In this document: one piece after another, positions 1-8,619 of the stretch
Layout: every line of letters begins with the position of its first letter
How positions within the stretch are numbered: position 1 is the first letter of the stretch
Assembly: GCA_019414545.1 (NCBI GenBank)
Contig: DXLV01000017.1
Span: 1-34,144, forward strand
From: Collinsella sp.
Lineage (GTDB): Bacteria > Actinomycetota > Coriobacteriia > Coriobacteriales > Coriobacteriaceae
Length of the DNA: 34,144 nt
Direction of reading: 5' to 3'
Position numbers and translations under genes: made by a program
The notes under the pieces: generated by a model
Told to the model about the DNA's origin: nothing
Seen by the model: the letters and a program-made list of their open reading frames with translations, nothing else
Databases searched by the model: none

Positions 1-786
1 AAGAAGCTCTACACCAGCAAGGATGACCAGATTGCCGCTCTTAAGCGCCACCTGGAGTTCTATAACACCCACCCCTATGTTTCCGCCCCCGTCATTGGCG
101 TTACCCTCGCCCTCGAGGAGGAGCGCGCCAACGGTGCTCCGATTGACGACGTCGCCATTCAGGGCGTCAAGGTCGGTATGATGGGCCCGCTCGCCGGCGT
201 CGGCGACCCCGCCTTCTGGTTCACCCTTCGCCCGATTCTGGGTGCACTGGGCGCTTCCCTGGCCCTGTCCGGCAGCATCGCCGGTCCGCTGCTGTTCTTC
301 TTCGCGTGGAACATCATCCGTTACGCCTTCCTGTGGTACACGCAGGAGTTTGGCTACAAGGTCGGCTCCTCCATCGCCAAGGACCTCTCCGGCGGTCTGA
401 TGGGCAAGGTCACCGAGGGTGCTTCCATCCTGGGTATGTTCATCATCGGCGCCCTGGTCGAGCGCTGGGTGTCCATCTCCTTCACCCCGGTCGTCTCCAA
501 GGTCACGCAGTCCGCTGGCGCCTATATCGACTGGGCCAACCTGCCCGCCGGTTCTGAGGGCATCAAGCAGGCATTGACGATGTACAGCTCTGTCGGTGCC
601 AACGCACTCGACCCGGTGAAGGTCACCACGCTTCAGGCCAACCTCGATCAGCTCATCCCCGGCCTTGCCGCCGTGTGCCTGACCCTGCTGGTCTGCAAGC
701 TCCTCAAGAAGAAGGTCAGCCCGATCGTCATCATCCTGGCTCTCTTCGCCGTCGGCATCATCGGTCGCGTCTGCGGCTTCATGTAA
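1..786 (+). CDS. manZ: PTS mannose-family transporter subunit IID (5' end outside window)
   Basis: The frame is open from base 1, so this is the C-terminal 261 residues of a membrane subunit of a mannose/fructose/sorbose-type phosphotransferase permease. With IIC it forms the sugar channel in the cytoplasmic membrane. Visible IID hallmarks are the early HLEFYNTHP...APVIG segment, an acidic LALEEE stretch, the GPLAGVGDP loop, and hydrophobic helices over roughly the last 200 residues ending in a short C-terminal helix pair (AAVCLTLLVCKLL and VIIILALFAVGII-type segments). The DUF956 gene just downstream commonly accompanies mannose-type PTS operons, which supports mannose or a similar hexose as substrate, but the sugar itself cannot be read from the sequence. 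A hairpin follows the stop codon. Confidence 0.93.
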   Translation, partial: KKLYTSKDDQIAALKRHLEFYNTHPYVSAPVIGVTLALEEERANGAPIDDVAIQGVKVGMMGPLAGVGDPAFWFTLRPILGALGASLALSGSIAGPLLFFFAWNIIRYAFLWYTQEFGYKVGSSIAKDLSGGLMGKVTEGASILGMFIIGALVERWVSISFTPVVSKVTQSAGAYIDWANLPAGSEGIKQALTMYSSVGANALDPVKVTTLQANLDQLIPGLAAVCLTLLVCKLLKKKVSPIVIILALFAVGIIGRVCGFM

Positions 787-842
787 GCACGCTTCGGCTT
801 AAGACCGAGAGTTGCTAGGCAAGGGCTTTTGAGCCATTGAAA

Positions 843-886
843 CGGACCGCACCCGGTGGGTACACTGGATGCGGTCCGATTGTTTT
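843..886 (+). terminator. Hairpin between the PTS IID and DUF956 genes
   Basis: A perfect 9-bp stem (CGGACCGCA at 843-851, TGCGGTCCG at 870-878) is followed by a T-rich run (ATTGTTTTATTT). It probably ends or attenuates the PTS transcript. An ATG at 856 lies inside the loop, which argues against it being the start of the next gene. Confidence 0.6.
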
Positions 887-906
887 ATTTGGAGGGCGAG
901 GCGCGT

Positions 907-1305
907 ATGGCGCAATCTCAGAACAGCACGGTCGATCTGGCAACGCCGGCAACCTGCCTGATGGGGCTTACCAGTCACGGTAACGTGATGGTGGGCAATA
1001 AGGCGTTTGAGTACTATAACGAGCGCAATCCCGAGGATTATATCCAAATCCCGTGGGACGAGGTCGACTATATTGCCGCCGAGGTTTTGCGCGGCACCAA
1101 GAAGATTACGCGTTTTGCCATCTTTACCAAAGAGAATGGCCACTTTACGTTTTCGACGCGCAATGACAAGGAAACGCTTCGCGCGGTGCGTAAGTACATT
1201 GACGAGGACAAGCTCGTTCGTTCGCCCGACTTTATCGATGTGACGGCCAAGGGCGCCAAGAGCATCCCCTCCGTCATCAAGAACCTTTTCCACAAAGGCA
1301 ACTAG
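907..1305 (+). CDS. manO: DUF956 family protein (ManO-like)
   Basis: A 132-residue soluble protein. The order of motifs fits DUF956: an N-terminal MAQSQN...VDL segment, then GNVMVGNKAFEYYN, DYIQIPWDEVDYI, RFAIFTKENGHFTF and a C-terminal KSIPSVIKNLF tail. In several Firmicutes the homologue sits beside man PTS genes and is called ManO, a modulator of the mannose operon; its molecular mechanism is not known to me. I chose the ATG at 907 because GGAGGG lies about 10 bases upstream. The in-frame ATG at 856 falls in a terminator-like hairpin. The gene lies 120 bp after IID and may be co-transcribed by read-through of that hairpin. Confidence 0.88.
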   Translation: MAQSQNSTVDLATPATCLMGLTSHGNVMVGNKAFEYYNERNPEDYIQIPWDEVDYIAAEVLRGTKKITRFAIFTKENGHFTFSTRNDKETLRAVRKYIDEDKLVRSPDFIDVTAKGAKSIPSVIKNLFHKGN

Positions 1306-1330
1306 CCATTAAAGAGCGCCCCCCTAAAGT

Positions 1331-1529
1331 GGGACGCGGTTTCCCATGAGGCTCGATCGGGAAAGTGCATCCCGGTTCGAGTGCCGATTGCGGGATGTAG
1401 TTTCCGGAACGGGCCCGTTTGGGAAACCGTGTCCCGTTTCGAGTCGAAATTCTGGGACACAGTTTCCCAGCGAGGTCTCATGGGGAAAGCCTGACCCAGA
1501 ATTTGCCTGGATAGTGGGACGCACTTTCC
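1331..1529. repeat. Array of seven 14-15 bp motifs in alternating orientation
   Basis: Seven copies of a motif of the type GGGACRCRSTTTCC(C) occur at 1331, 1359, 1392, 1421, 1454, 1483 and 1516. Copies 1, 3, 5 and 7 read forward; 2, 4 and 6 are the reverse complement (GGGAAAnnnnnnCCC). Start-to-start spacing alternates 28-29 and 33 bases, so the full unit is 61-62 bp and neighbours can pair as hairpins. Short reading frames crossing it on both strands follow the repeat and look non-coding. It fills most of the 305 bp between the DUF956 gene and the tRNA. Confidence 0.8.
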
Positions 1530-1569
1530 GGAGGGCTGTTCCACCGCAACTTCGAAGAGTGGCTATACG

Positions 1570-1600
1570 TTGCATTACAGCGGCGTAAATCTGCTACACT
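1570..1600 (+). promoter_or_regulatory. Probable promoter of tRNA-Arg
   Basis: TTGCAT (1570-1575) and TACACT (1595-1600) are separated by 19 bases. TG at 1592-1593 forms an extended -10 element (TGCTACACT). The tRNA begins 11 bases downstream. Confidence 0.5.
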
Positions 1601-1610
1601 AGTACAGCAT

Positions 1611-1686
1611 GCCTCCGTAGCTCAGGGGATAGAGCACCGCTCTCCTAAAGCGGGTGTCGACGGTTCGAATCCGCCCGGGGGCACCA
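1611..1686 (+). tRNA. tRNA-Arg (anticodon CCT)
   Basis: A 76-base cloverleaf. The acceptor stem GCCTCCG pairs with CGGGGGC (one T-G pair), the D arm contains AGCTCAGGGGATAGAGC, and the anticodon loop CTCCTAA gives CCT, decoding AGG. The T loop is TTCGAAT and CCA is encoded at 1684-1686. One T-stem position is an A-C mismatch. A terminator hairpin follows immediately. Confidence 0.93.
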
Positions 1687-1696
1687 GAGATTTGTC

Positions 1697-1735
1697 GAGC
1701 CCGGTACACCGCCACGGTGCCGGGCTCTTCTGGTT
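1697..1735 (+). terminator. Terminator after tRNA-Arg
   Basis: GAGCCCGG (1697-1704) pairs with CCGGGCTC (1720-1727), extended inside by ACCG/CGGT pairing, followed by TTCTGGTT. It is eleven bases past the tRNA CCA. Confidence 0.65.
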
Positions 1736-1744
1736 CATGCCATG

Positions 1745-1786
1745 TCAAAAACGAAGCGCCCGCTTGCTGGGGGAGCAAGCGGGCGC
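1745..1786 (-). terminator. Terminator of the cell-wall kinase operon
   Basis: A perfect 13-bp GC-rich stem (1756-1768 with 1774-1786, five-base loop) followed, on the minus strand, by TTCGTTTTTG. It lies about 50 bp beyond the stop codon of the PASTA kinase gene. Confidence 0.8.
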
Positions 1787-1838
1787 CTGTGAGCGAATAT
1801 GTTTGCGGCGAGAGCCGTAATGAGCGGTTGGGTTGCGA

Positions 1839-3800
1839 CTAGTTGGTCGTACCGGAATCGTCGCCCGTGCTCGTGCCTGAACCCGAACCCGAGCCAGAAA
1901 GTGCAACCGTCAGCGTAATCGTGCTGTCGGTGGACTGTTTGCCGGTGGGGGAGACGCCCGTAACGGTGGCGTTTTCATTGCCGCTCACGGGGTTGCCGTT
2001 CTGATCGCAGAATGCGATGTTGTAGAACCCGGCGTTGTTGAGCGCGGTGACGGCCGCGGAGATGCTCTTGCCGTACAGGTTGCCCGGAACGCTGGCCTTG
2101 CCGGACTTCTTGGCAATGACGACGGTAATCGTGGCGCCAGGCTTCTGCTTGCCGCTGGGGTTCCAGCTAATCACGGTGCCCTCGGTAACCGAATCGTTCT
2201 CCTGGTAGCTCACGTCGACGCCAAAGCCTGCCATATCGAGGGCGTTGCGCGCCTGGGCCTCGGTCATGTCGGTCAGATCGGGGACGGAGGTGGTGTCAGG
2301 ACCGCTGGAGACCTTGTACGAGATGGTCGTGCCCTTCTCGACTTCCTTACCGGCTTCGGTGCCCTGCTCAAAGACCTGGCCCTCATCGGCCTCGTTGGCC
2401 TCCTCGGAGGCGTTGCCCTTCAGGCCAACGCTTGCCAGCGCGGCTTCTGCCTGGTCCTTGGTCAGGCCGACCAGCCGGGGAACCTCGACCTTCTCGGAGG
2501 GCTTGGGGCCCTTGGAGATTACCAGGTTCACCTTGGTGCCCTTGGCCTTCTTGGTGTTGCCGTTGGGCGTCTGCTCGGCGACCTTGCCCTCGTCGACATC
2601 GTCGTTGTAGCTTTGGTCGATGGTGCCGACCTCGAGGCCGGCTTCCTTGATCTGCTCGACGGCAGTCTGCTGGTCCTTGCCTAGCACATCGGGCACGGTG
2701 ACCTGCTCGCCGCCAAAGAGTCCTGTGGCAAAGGCCACCACGATACCGATGACGGCAACGGCTGCCACCACGGCGGCGATGATCTTGTTCTTGTTGGATT
2801 TGGGCTTTTCGACCTCGTAGGAGCCGGTGGAGCCCGAAACCGAGCTACGGGCGGTATTCTGGCCGCTCACGCCCGAGACGGGACGCACCATGGCGCGCGT
2901 CTGATCGGAAAGCTCGCGAGTCTTGGTGGCGCCCAGCTCACCGGGGGCACCGATGATGCGCGTGGGCTCCGAGATGTTGACGGCACGGCCCGACAGGTAG
3001 CTGTTGAGCACCTGACGCAGCTCGTCGGCGGTCTGGAAGCGGTTTGCCGGGTCCTTCTCCATGCACTTGAGGATGATGCGCTCAAGGTCGGCGTCGACAC
3101 CGGAGTTGATCTGGCTCGGCGGAATAGGCAGCTCGTTGACCTGCTTGAGTGCGACCGAGATAGCGTCGTCACCGTCAAAGGGAACGCGGCCGGTGGCGCA
3201 CTCATACATCACGACGCCCAGCGAGTAGATATCCGAGGTGGGGCCGAGGTCCTGACCACGGGTCTGCTCGGGGCTGACGTAGTGGGCGGTTCCCAGCACG
3301 TTGTTGTCTTGCGTGAGGTGGCTGTTCTTGGCGCGCGCGATGCCAAAGTCCATCACCTTGATGTTGCCGTCGGGCAGCACCATGATGTTCTGCGGCTTAA
3401 TGTCGCGGTGGATGATCTCGTGCTTGTGAGCGACCGAAAGCGCGGAGCTGATCTGCGAGCCGATCTGGGCGACCTTCTTGGGGTCGAGGGCGCCGTGGCT
3501 CTTGATGCCGCTCTTAAGGTCGGTACCGCGCAGGTACTCCATGACGATGTAATAGGTGTCGCCGTCCTTGCCCCAATCGTAGACGCCCACGATATAGGGG
3601 GAGGAGAGACCGGCTGCTGCCTGGGCCTCCTGCTTAAAGCGTGCGGCGAAGGTTGCGTCGCCAGCATACTGCGGCAGCATGATCTTGACGGCTACCGTGC
3701 GGTCGAGGACCTGGTCCTGTGCACGGTAGACGGTCGCCATGCCGCCTGTCCCTACCTTATCCTTGAGGAGGTATCTTCCCCCGAGGACCCTCTGTTCCAT
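1839..3800 (-). CDS. pknB: PASTA-domain Ser/Thr protein kinase (PknB type)
   Basis: A 653-residue receptor-like kinase. The cytoplasmic kinase domain shows the glycine loop VGTGGMATVY (about 16-25), the ATP lysine (VAVK, 39), HRDIKPQN (131-138), DFG (151-153) and a GTAHYVSPEQ activation segment. One membrane helix lies near residues 342-365. Four extracellular PASTA repeats follow, each starting with a VP-type motif, then a short Ser/Gly/Thr tail. PASTA repeats bind muropeptides or lipid II, so the protein should sense cell-wall state and phosphorylate division and wall proteins, including FHA partners. It is the last gene of the operon. The ATG at 3800 has GGAG five bases upstream; an ATG 15 bases earlier (3815) lacks a good ribosome site. 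Confidence 0.95.
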   Translation of the reverse strand: MEQRVLGGRYLLKDKVGTGGMATVYRAQDQVLDRTVAVKIMLPQYAGDATFAARFKQEAQAAAGLSSPYIVGVYDWGKDGDTYYIVMEYLRGTDLKSGIKSHGALDPKKVAQIGSQISSALSVAHKHEIIHRDIKPQNIMVLPDGNIKVMDFGIARAKNSHLTQDNNVLGTAHYVSPEQTRGQDLGPTSDIYSLGVVMYECATGRVPFDGDDAISVALKQVNELPIPPSQINSGVDADLERIILKCMEKDPANRFQTADELRQVLNSYLSGRAVNISEPTRIIGAPGELGATKTRELSDQTRAMVRPVSGVSGQNTARSSVSGSTGSYEVEKPKSNKNKIIAAVVAAVAVIGIVVAFATGLFGGEQVTVPDVLGKDQQTAVEQIKEAGLEVGTIDQSYNDDVDEGKVAEQTPNGNTKKAKGTKVNLVISKGPKPSEKVEVPRLVGLTKDQAEAALASVGLKGNASEEANEADEGQVFEQGTEAGKEVEKGTTISYKVSSGPDTTSVPDLTDMTEAQARNALDMAGFGVDVSYQENDSVTEGTVISWNPSGKQKPGATITVVIAKKSGKASVPGNLYGKSISAAVTALNNAGFYNIAFCDQNGNPVSGNENATVTGVSPTGKQSTDSTITLTVALSGSGSGSGTSTGDDSGTTN

Positions 3801-3932
3801 TCCTGCTCCTAACATAACTATTCGCTCAACGATGTGTGTAGTACCTACGATGTGGCCGCTGGGGCCGTGTGGCGCGTTGCCGCTAACTCTTCGGCCGCGG
3901 CGCGCCTCGGGTGTCCGATTCGATCATGGGCA

Positions 3933-6803
3933 TCACGCTCCCTGTGCGGCGAGCGCCGCGGTCAGGACGATGCCGGCAATCTTGGCCGCCTTGACGTCGT
4001 GTTTGTCGTAATCCTCCAAGGCCACCGAGATGGCGACCGTGGGTGAATCGTAAGGTGCAAAGCCAACGAACATCGAGTTGACGTTGGTGCCGCCGGTCTC
4101 GGCCGAGCCGGTCTTGCCGGCGACCTTGACGCCGGGGACCTGGGCATCGGTGCCGGTACCGGACTGGACGACGGCGAGCATGGCCTGCTTGACCTGGTCG
4201 GCCGTGGCGGAGCTGACGGCCTGACCCAGCGAGCGGGACTGCGTGGTCTTGACCACAGTTCCGTCCGGGGCGAGTACCTGGGCTACAAAGTACGGGTCCA
4301 TGACCACGCCACTGTTAGCGATGGCGGCGGCAATCACGGCGTTTTGCATGACGGTGGTCTGCGGGCCGGGCGTGTGGTCCATGCCGACAGGCTGGCCGGC
4401 GCCGGCCCAGGCGGTCTCCCACTCGGTCATGAGCGACGGGTCGGCCATGATGGAGGCTGTGGAGGTCAGGTCCTGGCCGAGCTTTTGGCCGTAGCCAAAG
4501 GCGTTGGCAAACTGCACGAGCGTGTTTGCGCCAACTTCGTTTGCCACCTGGCCAAAGACGACGTTGGAGGACACGGCAAAGGCCTGCTGCAGGCTGATGG
4601 TGCCGTAGCTCTCGTTGGCATAGTTGGTGACCGGCGCGTTGCCGATGTCCATGGAGCCGGGCGCCTGGTAGGTGCTGGTAAGGCTGGCGGTGCCGGTCTC
4701 GAGTGCCGCGGAAAGCGTAACGACCTTAAACGTGGAGCCCGGCGTGTACAGCGCGTCCATGGCGCGATTGTACATAGAGCCGTCCTCGCCGCCGCCCGTC
4801 TGCAGTAGGGCGTCGATGTTGGTGTTGTCGTAGGTGGGCGAGCTGGCACATGCGAGCACCGCGCCGGTACGCGGGTCGATGACCACTACAGCGCCCTTAA
4901 AGCCCTTGAGTGCCTGCTCGGCCGCCGTCTGGATGCGCGAGTCGATGGTGAGCTTGGCGGTGTTGCCCGGCTGGGTCTGGCCCGCGAGCGACGCGATGGC
5001 GTTGTTCCAGCTGGAGTAGTCCTTAGAACCGGTGAGCGTGTCGTTCATGACACTCTCGATGGCGGTGGTGCCATACTGCTGGCTCACGTAGCCAACCACG
5101 TGCGCTGCCAGGTTGCCGTTGGGGTAGGAGCGTACGTAGGTGCCGTCCTCCTGCTGCAGCGACTCGGCCAGCGTCACGCCGTCGGACGTGATGATGGAAC
5201 CGCGCTGGATGTACTTGGAGCGGGCGATAGTGTGGTTGTTGGTCGGCATATCCTGATAGTCCTTGGCCTTGATGACCTGGACATAGGTGAGGTTGCCGAT
5301 AAGGATGGCGAACAGCGCCGTAAAGGCGAGCACCGCACGGGTTAGACGGTTGGCGAGCGCAACGCGGCCGAGCACACCGGATTCAGGCGTGTCGAGCAGG
5401 CGACGGCGCATGCGCGAGCCGACGGAATGGCTGCCGCTGCCGTAGGAAGACGAGGTGGCAAAGCGCGTGCCCGTCGGGGCGGCGGCAGATGCGACCTGAT
5501 CATCGGTGATGGCAGCCATGGTGCCGGTGCCGGTAAGCTCGGCCTCGCGTCCGGTCGCCTCGTCACCGGCGCGCAGCAGGAGCGCGACGATGATAAAGCT
5601 CGCCAGCAGCGAGGAACCGCCCTGGCTCATAAAGGGCAGGGTGACGCCGGTCAGCGGGATCAGGCGGGTAACGCCGCCCACGATCAAAAAGGCCTGGAAG
5701 CTGATGGCGGCCGTAAGGCCCGTGGCGCTAAAGGCGGCGAGGTCGGATTTAGCGCGGGCAGCCGTGGTGAGGCCACGCACGGCAAAGAGCATAAACAGGA
5801 TGAGCACGGCGCCGCCGCCCAAAAGGCCCATCTCCTCGCCGATGGCAGAGAAGATAAAGTCGGACTCGACGACAGGGATGTTGTTGGCCATGCCGTTGCC
5901 GATGCCAACACCGACCAGACCGCCATCGGCAAGCGAGAAGAGCGACTGGACGATCTGGTAGCCCTGGCCCTGGGCGTCCTTAAACGGATCGACCCAAACT
6001 TGGAAGCGCACCTGAACGTGCGACAGGAACTTGTAGGCGCCCACGGCGCCGACGGCCAAGAGCGCAAGGCCGATAACGACATACGAGAATCGACCCGTGG
6101 CAACGTAGAGCATCAGCAAGAAGATGGTGTAGAACAGCACGGCCGAACCCAGGTCGCGTTCGAAGACGACAACGAGTAGGCACACGCCCCACACGGCAAA
6201 CAGCGGCAGCAGCAGTCGCAGGCGAGGGATCTTAAAGCCTAGGATCTTGCGGTTGGAGATGGAGAGCAGCTCGCGGTTCTCGGCCAGGTACCCGGCCAGG
6301 AACAGCACGATAAAGACTTTGGCGAACTCGCCGGGCTGGATGGTAAAGCCCGCGATGCGAATCCACAGCTTGGAGCCCGAGATCGTGGTGCCGATAAAGA
6401 TAGGCAGCATCAGCAGAATGATGCCGATAATGCCAAAGGTGTACTTGTAGCGCATGACTACGTCGAGGTTCTTAACCAACGCGAGCGTTCCCACCATGAG
6501 CGCCACCGAGACAAACAGGATGATGAGCTGTGAGATGGCGAGAGCGGGGGCGAGACGCGTCACGAACGTGATGCCGATGCCCGAAAGCACAAAGACAATG
6601 GGCAGGATAGCGGGGTCGGCACCGGGCGCCAAGATGCGCACGGCAATGTGGGCCGCGGCAAAGGCGGCAAAGAGGCCGATCGGTACAGCGAGCGTCTCAA
6701 AGGAGATGGCAGCGCCCGCGGTGAGGACGTACATCGCATACAGTAGGATGACGGGGAACGCCGAGGCGATGAGCAAGAGCAGCTCGGTGTTGCGGCGACT
6801 CAT
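3933..6803 (-). CDS. Fused RodA/FtsW glycosyltransferase and class B penicillin-binding protein
   Basis: A single 956-residue frame joins two wall enzymes that are normally separate. Residues 1 to about 430 are a polytopic SEDS protein with the family signatures (GSKLWI...QPGEFAK, GYQIVQS, SAIGEEMG, LPFMSQGGSSL). After a disordered linker and a new membrane helix near 490-510 comes a class B transpeptidase with STFK (catalytic Ser about 690), SSN (745-747) and KTG (897-899). In most actinobacteria the same operon carries adjacent rodA and pbpA. The fusion would fix a 1:1 ratio of lipid II polymerase to cross-linking enzyme. AAAGGGAG precedes the ATG at 6803; a GTG at 6812 overlaps that ribosome site. 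No stop or shift is seen at the junction. Confidence 0.93.
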   Translation of the reverse strand: MSRRNTELLLLIASAFPVILLYAMYVLTAGAAISFETLAVPIGLFAAFAAAHIAVRILAPGADPAILPIVFVLSGIGITFVTRLAPALAISQLIILFVSVALMVGTLALVKNLDVVMRYKYTFGIIGIILLMLPIFIGTTISGSKLWIRIAGFTIQPGEFAKVFIVLFLAGYLAENRELLSISNRKILGFKIPRLRLLLPLFAVWGVCLLVVVFERDLGSAVLFYTIFLLMLYVATGRFSYVVIGLALLAVGAVGAYKFLSHVQVRFQVWVDPFKDAQGQGYQIVQSLFSLADGGLVGVGIGNGMANNIPVVESDFIFSAIGEEMGLLGGGAVLILFMLFAVRGLTTAARAKSDLAAFSATGLTAAISFQAFLIVGGVTRLIPLTGVTLPFMSQGGSSLLASFIIVALLLRAGDEATGREAELTGTGTMAAITDDQVASAAAPTGTRFATSSSYGSGSHSVGSRMRRRLLDTPESGVLGRVALANRLTRAVLAFTALFAILIGNLTYVQVIKAKDYQDMPTNNHTIARSKYIQRGSIITSDGVTLAESLQQEDGTYVRSYPNGNLAAHVVGYVSQQYGTTAIESVMNDTLTGSKDYSSWNNAIASLAGQTQPGNTAKLTIDSRIQTAAEQALKGFKGAVVVIDPRTGAVLACASSPTYDNTNIDALLQTGGGEDGSMYNRAMDALYTPGSTFKVVTLSAALETGTASLTSTYQAPGSMDIGNAPVTNYANESYGTISLQQAFAVSSNVVFGQVANEVGANTLVQFANAFGYGQKLGQDLTSTASIMADPSLMTEWETAWAGAGQPVGMDHTPGPQTTVMQNAVIAAAIANSGVVMDPYFVAQVLAPDGTVVKTTQSRSLGQAVSSATADQVKQAMLAVVQSGTGTDAQVPGVKVAGKTGSAETGGTNVNSMFVGFAPYDSPTVAISVALEDYDKHDVKAAKIAGIVLTAALAAQGA

Positions 6804-6819
6804 AAGCGGCACTCCCTTT

Positions 6820-8619
6820 CTAGTTCTTTTCGGAGGCTTCGGCCTCGGCGGACTGTTCGGCGGTTTTCTCGGAATCTGATTCGGAGGTCGATCCCTGATT
6901 GGTGTTGTCGCGAATCGTTTGCGCGTCGATCACCTGGCGGGTCTGCTCCTCGTCGATCTGGTGGCGGTACTTGGATATCGTGTCCTGCGCATCGTCGACA
7001 CTTGTTTGCGGAATGCCCGCCTTGAGGCGGTTTTGCGTGTCTTCGGGCAGGTCGGACAGCTTAATACTGGTTTCGCTTTCGAGCCAGTGAAGCTTGAGTC
7101 CGAGCGGCTTGCCGGGCAGGCCGCGCCAGACGGCGACATTGCCCTGGTGGGTACCCAGGTAGTACGAGCCGGTGACACCCGTGTAGGCCCAGATGCCAGC
7201 TGCCAGCACAAAGACGAGGGCCAGGATGGCGGCGATAGTAATGTTGCGGCGACGCACGCGTTGCGCCTCGCGCATAACGCCATCGTCAACCAGGTCAACG
7301 ACTACTACGGTCACGTTGTCGTGGCCGCCGGCGGCAAGCGCCGCGTCCACTAGGTTGTCGACGCAGATTTGCGCGGTTGAGGACTGCGTGGCGATGTTCT
7401 CGATATCGCTATCGGGAATCATGCTCGAAAGGCCGTCAGAGCACAGGATCAGGCGGTCGCCTTCCTCGATATGCAGAGTGAAGTGGTCGGCATACATGGC
7501 GGGGTCTGAGCCCAGCGCACGGGTGATGACCGAACGGTTGGGGTGGACGCGAGCCTCGTCTGCCGTGATCTCGCCGGCGTCCACGAGCTCCTCCACGTAG
7601 GAGTGGTCGCGGGTCACGCGGATGAGCGTGCCCTCGTGGAGCAGGTAGGCGCGAGAGTCGCCCACGTGGGCGATGGCGAGCGTGTCGTTTTCGATATAGG
7701 CGCAAGTGGCTGTGCAGCCCATGTCGGGCTTGCCTAGGCCGTTCAGGGCCGCCTCGATTACGGCGGCGTTAGCTGCCTCGACGGCTGCCGCCAGGCGTGC
7801 TGCGTCGGCGGACTGCGGGGCCGTCTTGGCAATAGTCTCAACGGCGATGGAAGAGGCCACCTCGCCGGCAGCGTGACCACCCATGCCGTCGCATACGCAA
7901 AAGAGCGGCGACTGCACCAGGTAGGAATCCTCATTGTGCGGGCGTACGCAGCCAACGTCGGAGCGGGCGCCCCACATGAGTTGCGTGGTGGTGCCGGCAT
8001 CATAGGTCGAGTCGGTCTCGATGCGCTCCTCGGTCAGGGGCTCAAAGCTCATGGTCGAGCCGGGGTCTTTGAGCTTGGCCTCAACGGCGGCAACGTCGAT
8101 TTCGGCTGTGTCACCGGGAGAGACGGTGTCGGTCTCGGCGTTTGATTCGGAATCGCCGGTGTCCGGGGAGTCGGGCTCCTCGGACACGCGGGCGGTCGAC
8201 TCGTCGTCTTGCGGGCTGACGTCTATAGGCTCGGGCGCCGGCGTAGACGCGGGCGCAACCTCGGATGCCGGGGCTATGGGAAACGCCGGCGCGGCGGGCT
8301 CGGGTGCCGCAAACACCGCAGCGCTCTCGTTAATTGCCGCGGCGACGGGCTCTGCAAAGTGAGACGGCGCCGGGGCTGCTTCGGGCGCTGTGGGCTGTTC
8401 CGCAGCATGTGCGCCGATGGGCGCCGCTACGGCATCCTCTTCGTCCTCGTTATCGGCGAGATCCGAAATATCATGCGTTACATGCGAAAGAGGCAGGGAG
8501 AACACGGTGTCCTCGGGCTCCACGGGTGCGGAGCCCGCCGGAGCGGCGTGGGCCGGCGCAGCTGTGGCGGCGGCCGGTGCCTCGGTCATAGTTGCGGACT
8601 TGTTCTCCTCGTCGATCAT
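6820..8619 (-). CDS. pstP: PP2C-family Ser/Thr phosphatase, membrane anchored (PstP-like)
   Basis: A 599-residue protein. The first 210 residues are an Ala/Pro/Glu-rich, probably disordered region, unusually long for PstP. The PP2C domain (about 214-455) keeps the metal-binding and catalytic motifs: RPHNED, CDGMGGHAAGE (Asp about 244), VGDSRAYL, CSDGLSSM and GGHDNVTVVVV. A membrane helix follows near 480-502, then about 95 extracytoplasmic residues. It should reverse phosphorylation by the kinases of this operon. Its ATG overlaps the stop codon of the upstream FHA gene (ATGA), indicating translational coupling, and it ends 16 bp before the RodA-PBP start. Confidence 0.95.
   Translation of the reverse strand: MIDEENKSATMTEAPAAATAAPAHAAPAGSAPVEPEDTVFSLPLSHVTHDISDLADNEDEEDAVAAPIGAHAAEQPTAPEAAPAPSHFAEPVAAAINESAAVFAAPEPAAPAFPIAPASEVAPASTPAPEPIDVSPQDDESTARVSEEPDSPDTGDSESNAETDTVSPGDTAEIDVAAVEAKLKDPGSTMSFEPLTEERIETDSTYDAGTTTQLMWGARSDVGCVRPHNEDSYLVQSPLFCVCDGMGGHAAGEVASSIAVETIAKTAPQSADAARLAAAVEAANAAVIEAALNGLGKPDMGCTATCAYIENDTLAIAHVGDSRAYLLHEGTLIRVTRDHSYVEELVDAGEITADEARVHPNRSVITRALGSDPAMYADHFTLHIEEGDRLILCSDGLSSMIPDSDIENIATQSSTAQICVDNLVDAALAAGGHDNVTVVVVDLVDDGVMREAQRVRRRNITIAAILALVFVLAAGIWAYTGVTGSYYLGTHQGNVAVWRGLPGKPLGLKLHWLESETSIKLSDLPEDTQNRLKAGIPQTSVDDAQDTISKYRHQIDEEQTRQVIDAQTIRDNTNQGSTSESDSEKTAEQSAEAEASEKN

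Noticed and set aside
856..906. Upstream in-frame start for the DUF956 gene.
   Set aside because: The ATG at 856 lies in a terminator-like hairpin and has no ribosome site; the ATG at 907 has GGAGGG and fits the family N terminus.
1331..1529. CRISPR array.
   Set aside because: Motifs alternate in orientation, are only 15 bp, have similar rather than unique spacers, and no cas genes are near.
1302..1588. Small open frames on both strands over the repeat array.
   Set aside because: They follow the 61-62 bp repeat and have no ribosome sites.
5427..6179. A 250-codon plus-strand frame inside the RodA-PBP gene.
   Set aside because: Antisense to a clear gene, Gly/Arg/Asp-rich, no domain seen.
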